From the NCBI RefSeq assembly GCF_023702125.1, contig NZ_CP098416.1, positions 37,379 to 101,378 of the forward strand: a DNA stretch of 64,000 nt, given 5' to 3'. The DNA is from Halorubrum hochsteinianum (GTDB lineage: Archaea > Halobacteriota > Halobacteria > Halobacteriales > Haloferacaceae). This document shows, piece by piece, positions 8,333 to 18,236 of this stretch. The first letter of the stretch is position 1. Every line of letters starts with the position of its first letter. The notes beneath the pieces are model-generated. The model searched no databases, was not told the DNA's origin, and worked only from the letters and a program-made list of their open reading frames with translations. Both the position numbers and the translations under genes were made by a program.

Positions 8333-9339
8333 CTGAAAACAAAACCAAAGGCGGAGATCCGGAGACCGACATTTTCTCCGAACGAACGCAGCTCAAACCG
8401 TACGAATACCCCGACGTCCTCGAGTACAAAGACGCGATACGGAACAGCTACTGGGTTCACACGGAGTTCAACTTCTCAGGAGACGTTCAAGACTTCAAGG
8501 TCAACACGACTCCAGCCGAGAAAACCGTCATCAAACGGACGATGCTGGCTATCGCGCAAATCGAGGTCCAGGTCAAGACCTTCTGGGCAGACATCTACGA
8601 CGAGATGCCCAAAGCGGAGATCGGGAACGTCGGTATGACCTTCGCGGAGAGCGAGGTCAGACACATGGACGCGTACAGTCACCTACTCGATATCTTGGGG
8701 ATCACGGAGGACTTCGAGGAGGTGACTGACGTCCCCGCAATCGAGAAGCGGATCGACTACCTCGACGAGTACCTCGAGAAGAGCGAGAGCGACGACAAAC
8801 AGGAGTACGTGATGAGTCTCCTGCTGTTCTCCACGTTCGTCGAGCACGTCTCGTTGTTCTCGCAGTTCCTCATTATGACGAGCTTCGACAAACACGAAAA
8901 GAAATTCAAGGGGATCGCGAACGCCGTCGAAGCGACCAGCAAGGAGGAGCAGATTCACGGACTGTTCGGTGTCGAACTCGTGGAGACGATTCGGGAGGAG
9001 AATCCGGACCTCTTCGACGAGGAGTTCGAGGAGGAGATCCAAGCGGCCAGTCAGCAGGCGTTCGAGGCAGAGATGAAGATACTGGACTGGATCTTCGATG
9101 AGGGCGAACTGGAGTTCCTTCCCCGGGCGCACGTCGACGCGTTCCTGCGGGACCGGTTCAATCAGAGCCTCGAAAACGTCGGTGTCGAGCCGATATTTGA
9201 CCCGGATGATGACCTGCTCGAGGAGACACGGTGGTTCGACGAGGACATCATGATGACAAAGGATAACGACTTCTTCAGCAAGCGGTCGACCACGTACAAC
9301 AAACACGCACAGAGCGTCACCGCGGAGGACATGTTCTAA
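8329..9339 (+). CDS. nrdB: Ribonucleoside-diphosphate reductase, beta (R2) subunit
   Basis: 336 residues from ATG 8329, which overlaps the preceding stop; a GTG two codons upstream is less likely. The ferritin-like metal site is visible: Glu in VQVKTFWADIYDEMP, E-VRHMDAYSHLL (Glu/His and the radical-type Tyr), later FVEHVSLFSQF and KEEQIHGLFGVELV. R2 generates the tyrosyl radical used by R1 to reduce NDPs to dNDPs. The C-terminal ten residues (AQSVTAEDMF) would dock to R1. The R1 gene starts two bases after the stop. Confidence 0.93.
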   Translation: MTENKTKGGDPETDIFSERTQLKPYEYPDVLEYKDAIRNSYWVHTEFNFSGDVQDFKVNTTPAEKTVIKRTMLAIAQIEVQVKTFWADIYDEMPKAEIGNVGMTFAESEVRHMDAYSHLLDILGITEDFEEVTDVPAIEKRIDYLDEYLEKSESDDKQEYVMSLLLFSTFVEHVSLFSQFLIMTSFDKHEKKFKGIANAVEATSKEEQIHGLFGVELVETIREENPDLFDEEFEEEIQAASQQAFEAEMKILDWIFDEGELEFLPRAHVDAFLRDRFNQSLENVGVEPIFDPDDDLLEETRWFDEDIMMTKDNDFFSKRSTTYNKHAQSVTAEDMF

Positions 9340-9341
9340 CG

Positions 9342-11036
9342 ATGGCACAAACAGAACCAGCACTCGACGAGGTCAATCAGCAGCACGAGGAACCGTTTTA
9401 CTGGCTGAACGAGGACAGCCGGGCGTTCCTCGACGACGGGTACCTGATCGAGGGCGTCACGGCCGAGGAGCGGGTCAGGGAGATCGCGGAGCGGGCCGAA
9501 GAGATTCTGGACGACGACGGCTTCGCGGACAAGTTCTACGACTACATGAGTCGGGGCTTCTACAGCCTCGCGAGTCCAGTGTGGTCGAACTTCGGTCTGG
9601 ACCGAGGCCTGCCCATCAGCTGCTTCGGCAGTTACATGGAGGACAACATGGAGAGCATCCTCTACACGCAGGCCGAAGTGGGCGAGATGACCAAGCTAGG
9701 CGGCGGGACCAGCGGATACTTCGGCGAGATCCGCCCCCGAGGCAGCCCGATCACGAACAACGGCAAGAGCAACGGGAGCTACAGCTTCACCGAGCTATTC
9801 GACACGATCATCAACGTCGTCAGCCAGGGCGAGACGCGGCGCGGTCAGTTCGCGGGGTACATCGACGTTGAACACGACGACCTAGACGAGTGGCTCAACA
9901 TCAAGACTGAGGGCGACCCAGTACAGGACATCTACTACGGCGTCATCATCGGTGACGATTGGTTCCGGGCGATGGTCGACGGTGACGAGGAGAAGCGAGA
10001 GACGTGGGCAGAGATCATAGAAACGCGGATTAACATCGGTGTCCCGTATATCATCTTCCGGGACAACATGAACGACGGGAAGCCACAGGTCTACAAGGAC
10101 AGGGGCTACGAGATCAACGGCTCCAACCTGTGTACCGAGATCGCGCTGCCAGCCACGCCGGACGAGAGTTTCGTCTGTTGTCTCTCGTCGATGAACGCGC
10201 TCCACTACGACGAGTGGAAGGATACCGACGCAGTAGAGACGCTGACGCGGTTCCTCGACGCCGTCATGGAGGAGTTCATCCAAGAGGCGGAGGGGACGCA
10301 GTTCATGGAACGCCCAGTACGGTTTGCGAAACGGCACAGGGCGATCGGCATCGGCGTCCTCGGCTGGCACAGCTACCTCCAGAGCAAGATGATTCCGTTC
10401 GACAGCATGGAGGCGATGGAGAAAAACGAGGCAATCTTCCGCACGATCAAGGAGCGAAGTTACGAGGAAAGTCGTCGTCTCGCCGACGAGTTCGGGGAGC
10501 CGGAGGTGCTCGAGGGCTACGGTCGTCGGAACGCGACGACGATGAGCGTGGCCCCGACGAAATCCAGCAGTGTCATCCTGGGGCAGGTCAGTCCGAGCAT
10601 CGAACCGCTGAAATCGAACTACTTCGTCCGCGACGGTGCGAAGCTGAAATCGACGCAGAAGAACCGGTTCCTTGAGACGATATTGAAAGAGCGAGGCAGA
10701 GACGAGCGCGAGGTCTGGGACAGCATCGCACAGAACGACGGGAGCGTACAACACCTCGACTGCCTGACCGACGAGGAGAAGGAGGTGTTCAAAACCTTCG
10801 CCGAGATCCCACAGATGGCAATCATCAACCAGGCAGCGCAGCGGCAGAAACACATCGATCAGGCACAGAGCCTGAACGTCTCGATCGATCCGAGCGAAGT
10901 GAGCGTCAAGGAGATCAACCAGCTCTACATCGAGGCTTGGAAGAAAGGGGTGAAGAGTCTCTACTACCAACACAGCGTGAACGCCGCACAGAAGTTCAGC
11001 CGAGACATCCTCGACTGCAAGGCCTGTGAGAGCTGA
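9342..11036 (+). CDS. nrdA: Ribonucleoside-diphosphate reductase, alpha (R1) subunit
   Basis: 564 residues, shorter than bacterial NrdA and without an N-terminal ATP-cone, so overall-activity control may be absent. Visible motifs: SPVWSNFGLDRGLPISCFGS with the first active-site Cys, GGGTSGYFGEIRPRG, NGSNLCTEIALP with the radical Cys, PTKSSSVILGQVSPSIEP, and the C-terminal shuttle pair CKACES. It reduces ribonucleotides with the adjacent R2. The cluster nrdR-ORF-nrdB-nrdA could raise dNTP supply during replicon replication. Confidence 0.93.
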   Translation: MAQTEPALDEVNQQHEEPFYWLNEDSRAFLDDGYLIEGVTAEERVREIAERAEEILDDDGFADKFYDYMSRGFYSLASPVWSNFGLDRGLPISCFGSYMEDNMESILYTQAEVGEMTKLGGGTSGYFGEIRPRGSPITNNGKSNGSYSFTELFDTIINVVSQGETRRGQFAGYIDVEHDDLDEWLNIKTEGDPVQDIYYGVIIGDDWFRAMVDGDEEKRETWAEIIETRINIGVPYIIFRDNMNDGKPQVYKDRGYEINGSNLCTEIALPATPDESFVCCLSSMNALHYDEWKDTDAVETLTRFLDAVMEEFIQEAEGTQFMERPVRFAKRHRAIGIGVLGWHSYLQSKMIPFDSMEAMEKNEAIFRTIKERSYEESRRLADEFGEPEVLEGYGRRNATTMSVAPTKSSSVILGQVSPSIEPLKSNYFVRDGAKLKSTQKNRFLETILKERGRDEREVWDSIAQNDGSVQHLDCLTDEEKEVFKTFAEIPQMAIINQAAQRQKHIDQAQSLNVSIDPSEVSVKEINQLYIEAWKKGVKSLYYQHSVNAAQKFSRDILDCKACES

Positions 11037-11181
11037 TCTCCCATCGGCCGGTATGATAGAGTGCTCCATGTAAACTACGCACACCTATTTTCCAGACGTT
11101 CCAGTCCGGTTTTAGAATGAAGAAAGAGTGCTTTGACTACTGCTAAGAGCGTAATCTCCTGCAAGTCCGACGCCAGTCTCG

Positions 11182-11412
11182 ATGGGGAGTCTTTCCGCGC
11201 CGGCGAGCGGTGAGGCGCTTCCGATGGAGCAAGAGTTCAAACAAGGCTACCGGATGCATCGGATACTCAGCAATCTCAACCGACTCGACGTCGACCGATT
11301 GGACGACGCGGATCGAGAGCGAGTCGAGACCGCGAGAGACCTCCTGGAAGAGGTGAGCCTTCTCACGCGGCCGAGCGACGGAGCCGGGGCGGACGCCCAC
11401 GCAGATTCCTAA
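11182..11412 (+). CDS. Small helical protein, unknown
   Basis: 76 residues, or 62 if translation starts at ATG 11224 (MEQEFKQGYRMHRIL). The core SNLNRLDVDRLDDADRERVE followed by TARDLLEEVSLLTR is amphipathic and acidic, with normal haloarchaeal codon bias. It stands alone between nrdA and the next leader hairpin. No family is recognised; it may be a real small protein of the plasmid gene pool. Confidence 0.45.
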   Translation: MGSLSAPASGEALPMEQEFKQGYRMHRILSNLNRLDVDRLDDADRERVETARDLLEEVSLLTRPSDGAGADAHADS

Positions 11413-11460
11413 CTGGAGTCCCCGGCCACGACCAGGGAGGCAACTCTCGCGTCGGTTTAT

Positions 11461-11485
11461 CGCCCCCGACAGGAATGCGGGGGCG
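11461..11485 (+). promoter_or_regulatory. Leader hairpin, repeated family
   Basis: CGCCCCC (11461-11467) pairs with GGGGGCG (11479-11485), a perfect 7-bp stem with loop GACAGGAATGC. It lies 18 bases before ATG 11504 and after GGTTTAT. Confidence 0.55.
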
Positions 11486-11503
11486 ACCCCGTGAACTCCA
11501 GAC

Positions 11504-11884
11504 ATGGCGACACTGCAAGCTGCGACGACGTCGACTGGCGCGATCGTATCGGATCCGCAGGCAGTCCGCGAGCTCTGCGAGAGCTACTGCTTCGGGACGC
11601 TCGACTGGGAAGTCACCGAGGACGGTGAACTTACCATCTGGGGACACGACGATTTCGAGGTGTACGAGGCGCGGGAGAACGGCCTGCCGGACTACGAAGG
11701 CGGGATCGTGACCCACGAATTCCTGCGAGAACTCGCCGACCACCTCGAAGATGACGAGGAACTCGATATCCAGACAGCGGGGTTTACCAAGTGTCGCTTC
11801 CCCGTGCTGGCGAAACGGTACGTCGTTCGCGACGGTAAGGTCCTTCACGCAGACCTCAGTTCCCCCGACCCGATCGACGAGTAG
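11504..11884 (+). CDS. Haloarchaeal plasmid-type hypothetical protein
   Basis: 126 residues, acidic. The sequence alternates short strands and helices (LCESYCFGTLDWEVTEDGEL, then a segment ending FRELADHLEDDEELD), ending KRYVVRDGKVLHADLS. No signal peptide, membrane segment or catalytic motif is visible. It is preceded by a leader hairpin and followed within 70 bases by another hairpin-led gene, so it is one unit of the modular array. Function unknown. Confidence 0.6.
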   Translation: MATLQAATTSTGAIVSDPQAVRELCESYCFGTLDWEVTEDGELTIWGHDDFEVYEARENGLPDYEGGIVTHEFLRELADHLEDDEELDIQTAGFTKCRFPVLAKRYVVRDGKVLHADLSSPDPIDE

Positions 11885-11895
11885 CGTTGTTCGTC

Positions 11896-11914
11896 CCCCG
11901 GGAGGGGTGCGGGG
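11896..11914 (+). promoter_or_regulatory. Leader hairpin, repeated family
   Basis: CCCC (11896-11899) pairs with GGGG (11911-11914) around loop GGGAGGGGTGC, 38 bases before ATG 11953. The GAGGGGTGC loop matches the copies at 21749 and 27063. Confidence 0.55.
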
Positions 11915-11952
11915 CAATCCAGTCGTGGGGCGCCCTGCGAGGTGATTGGTCA

Positions 11953-12615
11953 ATGGGTCACCGCGCACTTGTTGCGTACGAACGGACAGACGGACAGTAC
12001 ACGCTCCACTACAGCCATTGGGGTGCAGCAAACCTCAAGCTCAAGCGCCGAATTTCGGCTGAATCGCCGTTCGGTGGCGACGACACCGACTCCAAGTGGG
12101 CGAAACAGTTGCTGGCGGAACTAGCTGATGGCCTCGAAGCAGATGCCGTCGACGGCTACCTCGCCGGCGAGAATCGACCATCGACGGTCGTCAAGCCGAA
12201 GCCCCGCGCCACCGGGCTCACCCTCGACGAGATCGTCGCTGACCATCTCGACTACCTCCACCACGAGGCGTTCTTCGTGGTGTCGACGACGTTCGAGGTG
12301 ACCGCCTATCGGACGCTGTGGTTCGGGCTCCAGTACGACTCGGAGACAGTCGAACAGGGAGAGACGGTCGGGAACGGCGCGCTCGCGACGGTGCGCTGGT
12401 ACGACGGCGAGCCGGTCGGCGACGGCCACCTGCAGGGCCAGTTCGCAGCCCTCAAAGACGTCGTCGGCGATATGCTCGACAAGGGCGTCTTCACGCCGTC
12501 GACGGCGAGACAGTACCTGAAACGGAAGCTGGCCGAGCGAGTCGGAGACCGACAGGAGCTGCTCATTCCGACCGGAGAGTCACCCTTCGAGAAGGCGAGC
12601 CTGAACCACTCCTAG
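11953..12615 (+). CDS. Conserved haloarchaeal hypothetical protein (DUF6735-like)
   Basis: 220 residues from ATG 11953; the frame extends upstream through the leader hairpin, which argues for this start. The N-terminus MGHRALVAYERTDGQYTLHY followed by SHWGA is what I recall of the DUF6735 family. The middle has VVSTTFEVTAYRTLWFGLQY, and the C-terminus is helical (STARQYLKRKLAERVGDRQE). It is probably a soluble cytoplasmic protein. No catalytic signature is evident. The DUF number is from memory. Confidence 0.6.
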   Translation: MGHRALVAYERTDGQYTLHYSHWGAANLKLKRRISAESPFGGDDTDSKWAKQLLAELADGLEADAVDGYLAGENRPSTVVKPKPRATGLTLDEIVADHLDYLHHEAFFVVSTTFEVTAYRTLWFGLQYDSETVEQGETVGNGALATVRWYDGEPVGDGHLQGQFAALKDVVGDMLDKGVFTPSTARQYLKRKLAERVGDRQELLIPTGESPFEKASLNHS

Positions 12616-12738
12616 AGGGCTGAACAGTACGATTCGGATTGTACCTTGGTCGAACCCTCTGAAACAGCCATCGCAAGTTATTCGGGTGGAACAGTAAGAC
12701 CAAAGACACTAATTGAGGTGTTTTCCAATTCGCTATGA

Positions 12739-13383
12739 ATGCCTGAGTCCCCGCATCCTCCACAGAACGATCACGGGAACCGAACACGTCGGCAGGTCCT
12801 TGCTGCCGGAGGAGTGGTTGCTACCGCCGCTCTTGCTGGGTGTAGTGGACTGCCTGGAACTGGGTCACGGACGCTTGATACCGTCGTTCACGAAAACTCG
12901 GCAGACGAACTGTCGTGGGATTTCCCGAGCCAATCCGACGCTGAGAGCATCGGGTACGTCGAAATCTGTAGGAAACCACAATTCGACTCGGAGGGATCGA
13001 TACCGTCACGATGGTTCACCTTCAACGCAAGTATCGATCCGTCATCGTCCTACAAGCTGGATCAGTTCACGACGACGTTCGCCACTCCAAACACCTATTT
13101 CGACCAGCACGGGCAGATCACCTACCTGGTCAGCCCACCAGTGCGGAGTGACAGCTTCAACACCTACTTTCAGCGACTCCAGAATGGGACGACACACCGC
13201 CAGTTCGTGATGGAGATGGATGAGCTTGATATCGATGGGACGATCGAATTCCCGTTCGCCATTCGAGACGCGCAAGCCCTCCCGTCAACGTTACAGTGTT
13301 CGTTCTCGGTTCAGGCAACCGAATCAGGAACGTTTGGGGAGACCGTTACCGCATCGAATTCAGGTACCTTCGAGTATGACTAA
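12739..13383 (+). CDS. Tat-exported lipoprotein, unknown
   Basis: 214 residues. The N-terminus has RTRRQVLAAGGVVATAALAG followed by Cys, a twin-arginine signal ending in a lipobox (LAGC), so the mature protein is probably lipid-anchored outside the cell membrane. The rest is beta-rich and polar (FTTTFATPNTYFDQHGQITY, later SFSVQATESGTFGETV), with no cysteines suggesting metal binding. It is monocistronic and convergent with the beta-propeller lipoprotein at 13523-14701. Function unknown. Confidence 0.65.
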   Translation: MPESPHPPQNDHGNRTRRQVLAAGGVVATAALAGCSGLPGTGSRTLDTVVHENSADELSWDFPSQSDAESIGYVEICRKPQFDSEGSIPSRWFTFNASIDPSSSYKLDQFTTTFATPNTYFDQHGQITYLVSPPVRSDSFNTYFQRLQNGTTHRQFVMEMDELDIDGTIEFPFAIRDAQALPSTLQCSFSVQATESGTFGETVTASNSGTFEYD

Positions 13384-13522
13384 GAAGACGAAGAAGGCAG
13401 TTCAGTTTGATGTCTGAGACGGAGATACGGCAGACCCAATCGATCCGGTGCCTCTGCCGACGAGATCATGTCAGCAATCGGTGTATTTGAGGATGGCACT
13501 ACTATCGATCGCTGTCAGTGAA

Positions 13523-14701
13523 TCATTCACAGTTCGTTCGCAGCGTGACCGAATCCCCAGACGTGTAAATCAGACCACGACTGACAGGAACACATCCTGT
13601 TGCAGATGTTTCAGACAGAGTCCACAACTCGCTCCCGTCCTCAATGCTCAGACCGACAGTCCGGTCAGTCGTCGGAACGACGACTGACTCCCCAACGACG
13701 ATTGGAGAACCTGTGACATCGAGGGCTTGTTCCCACTGGACGTCTCCACTCTCAACGGCCAGCCCATACACGGTTTTCTTGTCCGCGCTGAAAACGCGGC
13801 TATGTCCGATCGTTGGTGAGAACAGACGACCATCGTACATCGCTTTTGACCACTGCCGGTCTCCACTGGTGGCATCGAACGCCACGAGTTCGTAACGGTC
13901 GTAGCTCGCGAGGACCACATCCTCCGTGCGGACGAGCGGTTCCGGGATATTTGGCCCAGGAATTTCCCACTTTGTTTCACCCGTCTCGCGGTCTAGCGCG
14001 TAGATTCCTTGGGCGGCAGAGCCATCTGCCGTGATGTACACAGAGTCATTGTCGATGGCCGGCGGTGCCGGGATGCTTGCACGTTGGTGATCGTCGCCGA
14101 ACGATCGCGTCCACCGCGTGTCGCCGGTGGACGCTTCAAGAGCGGTTACATCGCCTCGGTCGCTCGTGGCGACGAGGAGGTCGTCAGCGACGGTCGGCGG
14201 ATTGGGTCTGCCAACCGTATCGTGTGTCCAGGTGGTCGTCCAGCTATCGGTGTCGAGTGCGACGAGCCCGCCGGTCGATGGCTCGGTATAGTCGCCAAGT
14301 ACGGGCGTGACAGCGATCGAATCCGCGAGGGCTGGCGGCCCAGTTGGACGCCGATTGAGTTCGTGGGTCGTATCGGAGGACCCATCATCGAGTTGTACGG
14401 TGGTTAGGATACCATTGTGCTCGCCGGACGTGCGACCGACGACGACAGCCGTATCATTTGTGGCAACGAGTCCGGTGATATCGATATCGTCCGCGAGGGA
14501 ACTCGTCCAATAATCACCGCCAGCCGTGAGCGTCGGCTGCTCGGGGACGGCGTTCGTATTGTGCGGAGAGGCACGTGTCTGTGGCCACTGCGCGACGCCA
14601 GGATCTGTCGGAGTACACGAATTGGTCTGGCAGCCGGCAGTTGCCGCGAGAACTGTCGTGGCTGAGATTGCAAGGTATTCACGGCGCGATATGGAGGGCA
14701 T
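13523..14701 (-). CDS. PQQ-like beta-propeller lipoprotein
   Basis: 392 residues from ATG at 14701; a longer open frame upstream does not resemble protein. The signal [20 protein letters not shown] combines twin arginines with a lipobox. Repeated blades carry the PQQ-propeller signature: [85 protein letters not shown]. The family is BamB-like and typically forms an extracellular scaffold; no enzyme motif is seen. Convergent with the preceding lipoprotein gene. Confidence 0.8.
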   Translation of the reverse strand: MPSISRREYLAISATTVLAATAGCQTNSCTPTDPGVAQWPQTRASPHNTNAVPEQPTLTAGGDYWTSSLADDIDITGLVATNDTAVVVGRTSGEHNGILTTVQLDDGSSDTTHELNRRPTGPPALADSIAVTPVLGDYTEPSTGGLVALDTDSWTTTWTHDTVGRPNPPTVADDLLVATSDRGDVTALEASTGDTRWTRSFGDDHQRASIPAPPAIDNDSVYITADGSAAQGIYALDRETGETKWEIPGPNIPEPLVRTEDVVLASYDRYELVAFDATSGDRQWSKAMYDGRLFSPTIGHSRVFSADKKTVYGLAVESGDVQWEQALDVTGSPIVVGESVVVPTTDRTVGLSIEDGSELWTLSETSATGCVPVSRGLIYTSGDSVTLRTNCE

Positions 14702-14928
14702 CTGACCGAAACGTCGGATACAGAACCCATAGGGGTTTTGGATATCCATCGGTGAGCAGGTTACTCGAAGCCAACTGCTGTTTTTCAGGGGCCGGAATGG
14801 GTGAGCCCCACCATAGGCTCGTGATTCGATGACCTCAGAGGACGGCCTAGTTCCACTAATTCGAAGCTGTAGCCACTTGACCCACACAGAGTCCAGATAT
14901 TTATAAATAAAACCGTTAATACCTGAAA

Positions 14929-16227
14929 ATGACGATGGAGATCATCCGTACCGTCAAAATCAAACTTGACGTGCCCAACCCACGACGGGACGACCTCCAT
15001 CAGACTGCCGATCAGTTCCGTTACTGCGCCAACCAAACCAGCAAGTGGGCGTGGCGTACCTCAGCAACCGAATACTGCGTCACAAGCAAGGCTAAAGCCG
15101 AAGGGGCCCTCTACGATCGCCTGCGCGAAGAAACCGACCTTACGGCTAACCTCGTCCAGAAAGGGGTTCGCCGTGCTATCGAGGCGGTCAAAAGCGGAGT
15201 CGAAGCGTGGAAGAGAGGCGACCGAACCAGCCAACCGCACTTCGATGCATGGAGTGTCGTCTACGACAAGCGGAGTGCCACCTTCCATCGTGACCACGTC
15301 TCCCTCTCAACCGTGAATGGACGGGTCGAATGTGACTACGTGCTGCCCGATGAAACAGCCGGGACACCGATTGGGGACTACTTGCTGAACGAGGACTTCG
15401 AGTTCCGAATATCCACGCTTCAGTACGACCGCTTCGAGGACGAGTTCTACCTCCACGCCCGTATGAAACGCGCCACCGAAGATGGCGAAGACACGCGTTC
15501 GAATTCGGACACGCACAACGAGAACCCAACAGTTCTCGGCGTGGATTTGAACGTTGATGGCTCCTTCGCTGTCACCAGTACGGGCGAGTTCATCGAGTCA
15601 GCGGATTACCTCAATCACCGTCGGCGCGAGTTCGAGAAAACCCGTGGCAACCTCCAAGAGACAGGCACACGGTCAGCTCATCTAACTATCCAGCAGATGA
15701 ACGACCGCGAACACCGCTGGATACAAGACGTACTCCACAACGTGGCAAATGAGATTCTCTGCGAAGCCCGTCGAGTAGACGCGACTCACGTCGCGTTCGA
15801 GAATTTAACAGGGATCCGCGACCGGATGGCCCACGCGAAGCGGTTCCACGCATGGGCGTTCCGCCAGCTCTACCAGTATGTAGAGTACAAAGGCGAAGCC
15901 GAGGGTGTGACTGTCGAGCAGGTGAGTCCTGCCTACACAAGCCAGCGGTGTTCGAAGTGTGGCTGTACATTAGAGGAAAATAGACCGTCGAAACACGAGT
16001 TTGAGTGCCAAAAGTGCGGGTACGAACTCAACGCCGACTATAATGCGAGCAAGAACATAGCTCGCAAACTCGCCAAGCGTCTCCACCCGGGGCAGAAGTT
16101 TTCGGGTGGAGGAGCCACCTATCAACTGGCTCTAGCGTCGGGGTTTTTGAACCTAAACGGTGAGTTTCACGACACCGGCCCTGCAGCGGCAGAAGGGAAA
16201 TCCACCGACAAACCCCACTCTCCATGA
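14929..16227 (+). CDS. tnpB: TnpB, IS1341-type (IS200/IS605 OrfB), intact catalytic residues
   Basis: 432 residues. RuvC residues are all present: Asp in [14 protein letters not shown], Glu in [14 protein letters not shown], Asp in [13 protein letters not shown]. The zinc finger is [11 protein letters not shown] ... [13 protein letters not shown]-like TTTATAAATA stands at about 14899, some 30 bases upstream. No tnpA lies beside it, so it is a solo TnpB. Such proteins are RNA-guided nucleases using an omega RNA from the 3' end of the gene and beyond, which here would extend past 16227. The 14702-14928 and 16228-16382 flanks hold no other gene; element ends were not fixed. Confidence 0.88.
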   Translation: MTMEIIRTVKIKLDVPNPRRDDLHQTADQFRYCANQTSKWAWRTSATEYCVTSKAKAEGALYDRLREETDLTANLVQKGVRRAIEAVKSGVEAWKRGDRTSQPHFDAWSVVYDKRSATFHRDHVSLSTVNGRVECDYVLPDETAGTPIGDYLLNEDFEFRISTLQYDRFEDEFYLHARMKRATEDGEDTRSNSDTHNENPTVLGVDLNVDGSFAVTSTGEFIESADYLNHRRREFEKTRGNLQETGTRSAHLTIQQMNDREHRWIQDVLHNVANEILCEARRVDATHVAFENLTGIRDRMAHAKRFHAWAFRQLYQYVEYKGEAEGVTVEQVSPAYTSQRCSKCGCTLEENRPSKHEFECQKCGYELNADYNASKNIARKLAKRLHPGQKFSGGGATYQLALASGFLNLNGEFHDTGPAAAEGKSTDKPHSP

Positions 16228-16382
16228 GCGAGGTCGTCAGACCGAGCGAAGTAGGGTGAGGTAGTTGATGACTGCGAGTTGGATTTCGAAGCGATACTGG
16301 TGACACATACATTCGAAGACGACCCTAGAGGTAGCCGCTTCATCCGTAGGCTTTTCAGTTATGTGTCGAACAGGTTTTTCAT

Positions 16383-17066
16383 ATGGATTGGTCCTCCGTC
16401 ACCCAATACCGCGGTGAAGCCGCAATCGTCGTCGGCTTCATCTTGCTTCTGAACCCGCTCATCGTGGGCGCGTTTGACATCGGTGACCCAGACCGATATC
16501 GATACGAGGCCAGCGAAGTCTCGTTCTCCGCGAACGGTACCTACACGTTCTCGACCAACCCCGTTGCTCTCGACTCCGAGGTGGCGTGCTTTGGTGACGA
16601 ACCGAGTCGTTCCTGTGTGCTTGAGCGAGCCATCCACACCAACGGAGGTATCACGTACGATGGCCCCACGGAGCTGTTCATCCACAACGAATACAGCTAT
16701 GTTCACATCTGGGAGGAAGGATTCTTCCAGCCCGTAAGCGAGGAGCGGGCCAACGGGACTGTCTGGTACGGACTTGAGGCCGTCTCACAGGAGGAAGCAC
16801 TCAAATATATCGCAACTCCCTTAGAACGAACTGACAAAGGCGTCCGAACCGCTATCGAAACAGGCGCCTACGAGACGTCCGACGAACTCTCCGGCGCTCA
16901 CGAACTCGTCCAGGCCGACGACAGCTACTACGTCGTCTATCCAACTGTGGTTCAGGATCATGGGGGGACAGAGCGGAGCCTCACAGTCGTCGTCCTCCAG
17001 TGGCTGCTCGGAATTGCTGGTGCAATACTGATTCTCCGCGGACAACGTCACCGCATCGTACGATAA
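16383..17066 (+). CDS. Membrane protein with two transmembrane segments
   Basis: 227 residues. Hydrophobic helices lie at about residues 13-32 (AAIVVGFILLLNPLIVGAF) and 200-218 (LTVVVLQWLLGIAGAILIL), leaving a soluble domain of about 165 residues between them, probably outside the cell. That domain holds two Cys (VACFGDEPSRSCVLE) that could form a disulfide. The tail RGQRHRIVR is basic and so likely cytoplasmic. Family not recognised. Confidence 0.65.
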   Translation: MDWSSVTQYRGEAAIVVGFILLLNPLIVGAFDIGDPDRYRYEASEVSFSANGTYTFSTNPVALDSEVACFGDEPSRSCVLERAIHTNGGITYDGPTELFIHNEYSYVHIWEEGFFQPVSEERANGTVWYGLEAVSQEEALKYIATPLERTDKGVRTAIETGAYETSDELSGAHELVQADDSYYVVYPTVVQDHGGTERSLTVVVLQWLLGIAGAILILRGQRHRIVR

Positions 17067-17240
17067 ATAATTGGGTAGCCAATACTCATCGACCGTAATC
17101 CCGGTAGATCCCCACATTTCTGAGCTCTACTGAGCGATTCCTACCTCCCCAGTACTGAATGAATCCACCCCACTGGTGCAGAATGTGAAACCTATTGCAA
17201 GAGCTACTTTGAATCATCGTCTTCTCCGGTAGCTGTCTGT

Positions 17241-17265
17241 GCGCGCCAGCGAGAAGGTGGCGCGC
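17241..17265 (+). promoter_or_regulatory. Leader hairpin, repeated family
   Basis: GCGCGCCA (17241-17248) pairs perfectly with TGGCGCGC (17258-17265); the loop GCGAGAAGG keeps the GAGA-GG core. A second hairpin follows at once: GTCGGT (17266-17271) with ACCGAC (17278-17283). The start of the next gene is 37 bases beyond the first stem. The stem sequence is unrelated to the CCCC/GGGG copies, so pairing rather than sequence is conserved. Confidence 0.6.
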
Positions 17266-17302
17266 GTCGGTGACCGTACCGACGGGCGTTGGAGTGGTTC
17301 AG

Positions 17303-17794
17303 ATGCATATGGTCATCTACGCCCTCGTAGAGGCATCGACGGAAAACGAAGCATTGACTGCGGGGAAAACGGTGTTCAATCGATTGGTTGGCGCTGAGCC
17401 GCATTCCTGCGCAATATTCGACTATTTTGTGACCTTCGACGAGGAGGACACGTCCGTTGCGGGGAAGGCGCGATGGGGTGAGCTCCCGACTGCAGCCCCC
17501 GTCGACTCTGAAGACGGCGAAGACCTGCTCGAGCATGGCTGGGAGGCGACGAAGGAGGAATTCGAGCGTAATCTCGACCGGGTGAAGGAGGCCATCGACG
17601 AGCTCTCCGACGAGGAGATCATGCGCGACGAGGACCTCGCCCGGCACGCCTTCCACAAGGTCGGTGCGTACGATGGCCCGACGATCTTCCTGTACACCGA
17701 ACACGGAACCGGCATTCGTCACCGTGGACAGCTGGATCGACTCCTCGAGGAGAGTGAAGAGCTCTGGATCGTACCCGCTGACGTCCACTTCTGA
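17303..17794 (+). CDS. Hypothetical protein, plasmid module
   Basis: 163 residues from ATG 17303 (MHMVIYALVEASTENEAL); the frame is open upstream, but the leader hairpin precedes this ATG. The N-terminus suggests a ferredoxin-like alpha/beta fold (VIYALVEAS ... GKTVFNRLV ... IFDYFVTF), followed by an acidic helix and IFLYTEHGTGIRHRGQLDRL. The stop is three bases before the next start, so the two genes are co-transcribed. Function unknown. Confidence 0.6.
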   Translation: MHMVIYALVEASTENEALTAGKTVFNRLVGAEPHSCAIFDYFVTFDEEDTSVAGKARWGELPTAAPVDSEDGEDLLEHGWEATKEEFERNLDRVKEAIDELSDEEIMRDEDLARHAFHKVGAYDGPTIFLYTEHGTGIRHRGQLDRLLEESEELWIVPADVHF

Positions 17795-17797
17795 ATA

Positions 17798-18163
17798 ATG
17801 CCCAGGATCACCAACTGGCGACGCGAGAGCCGCTCGCCGACGCTTGCCTATCGGAACACCGAGACCGGTGCGCGAGCCGTCCTGCATCGAGCCCCGGATT
17901 CCTACCGGTACAAGTGGCGCGGAGCAATCCTCGTCGACGGCTACCCGGTCTGGTCGCGGGGATACGAGACGAAGGATGCGACGTCGTTCCGTGACGAACT
18001 CCGAGAGCGGCCCGCACCGGACCTCAACTGCCCGGAGTGTCCGAACGTCGACGTTCGCGTCGGCGAGAAGGCGGCAGACGGGGCGAAAGTCCAGCGGTGG
18101 TATGACTGCCCCGACTGTGGGTACGAAGCACCCTCACGCATCGTCTACGGCGCCGAACGGTGA
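17798..18163 (+). CDS. Small zinc-ribbon protein
   Basis: 121 residues. A basic N-terminal half (MPRITNWRRESRSPTLAYRN) precedes a zinc ribbon CPECPNVDVRVGE ... YDCPDCGYEAP at residues about 80-112. The ATG follows the previous stop by three bases. This type recurs in haloarchaeal plasmid gene sets and may bind nucleic acid; that is inferred from the ribbon and basic character only. Confidence 0.6.
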   Translation: MPRITNWRRESRSPTLAYRNTETGARAVLHRAPDSYRYKWRGAILVDGYPVWSRGYETKDATSFRDELRERPAPDLNCPECPNVDVRVGEKAADGAKVQRWYDCPDCGYEAPSRIVYGAER

Positions 18164-18192
18164 GTGAGTGAGCATTGGACGCTGTTTTTCGG

Positions 18193-18215
18193 CCGGGCAC
18201 GAAGTGGTGGCCCGG
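18193..18215 (+). promoter_or_regulatory. Leader hairpin, repeated family
   Basis: CCGGGC (18193-18198) pairs with GCCCGG (18210-18215); the loop ACGAAGTGGTG keeps the GA...GGTG pattern. TTTTT precedes it and ATG 18237 follows after 21 bases. Confidence 0.6.
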
Positions 18216-18236
18216 GACGACCGGGTTAGTCAACCA

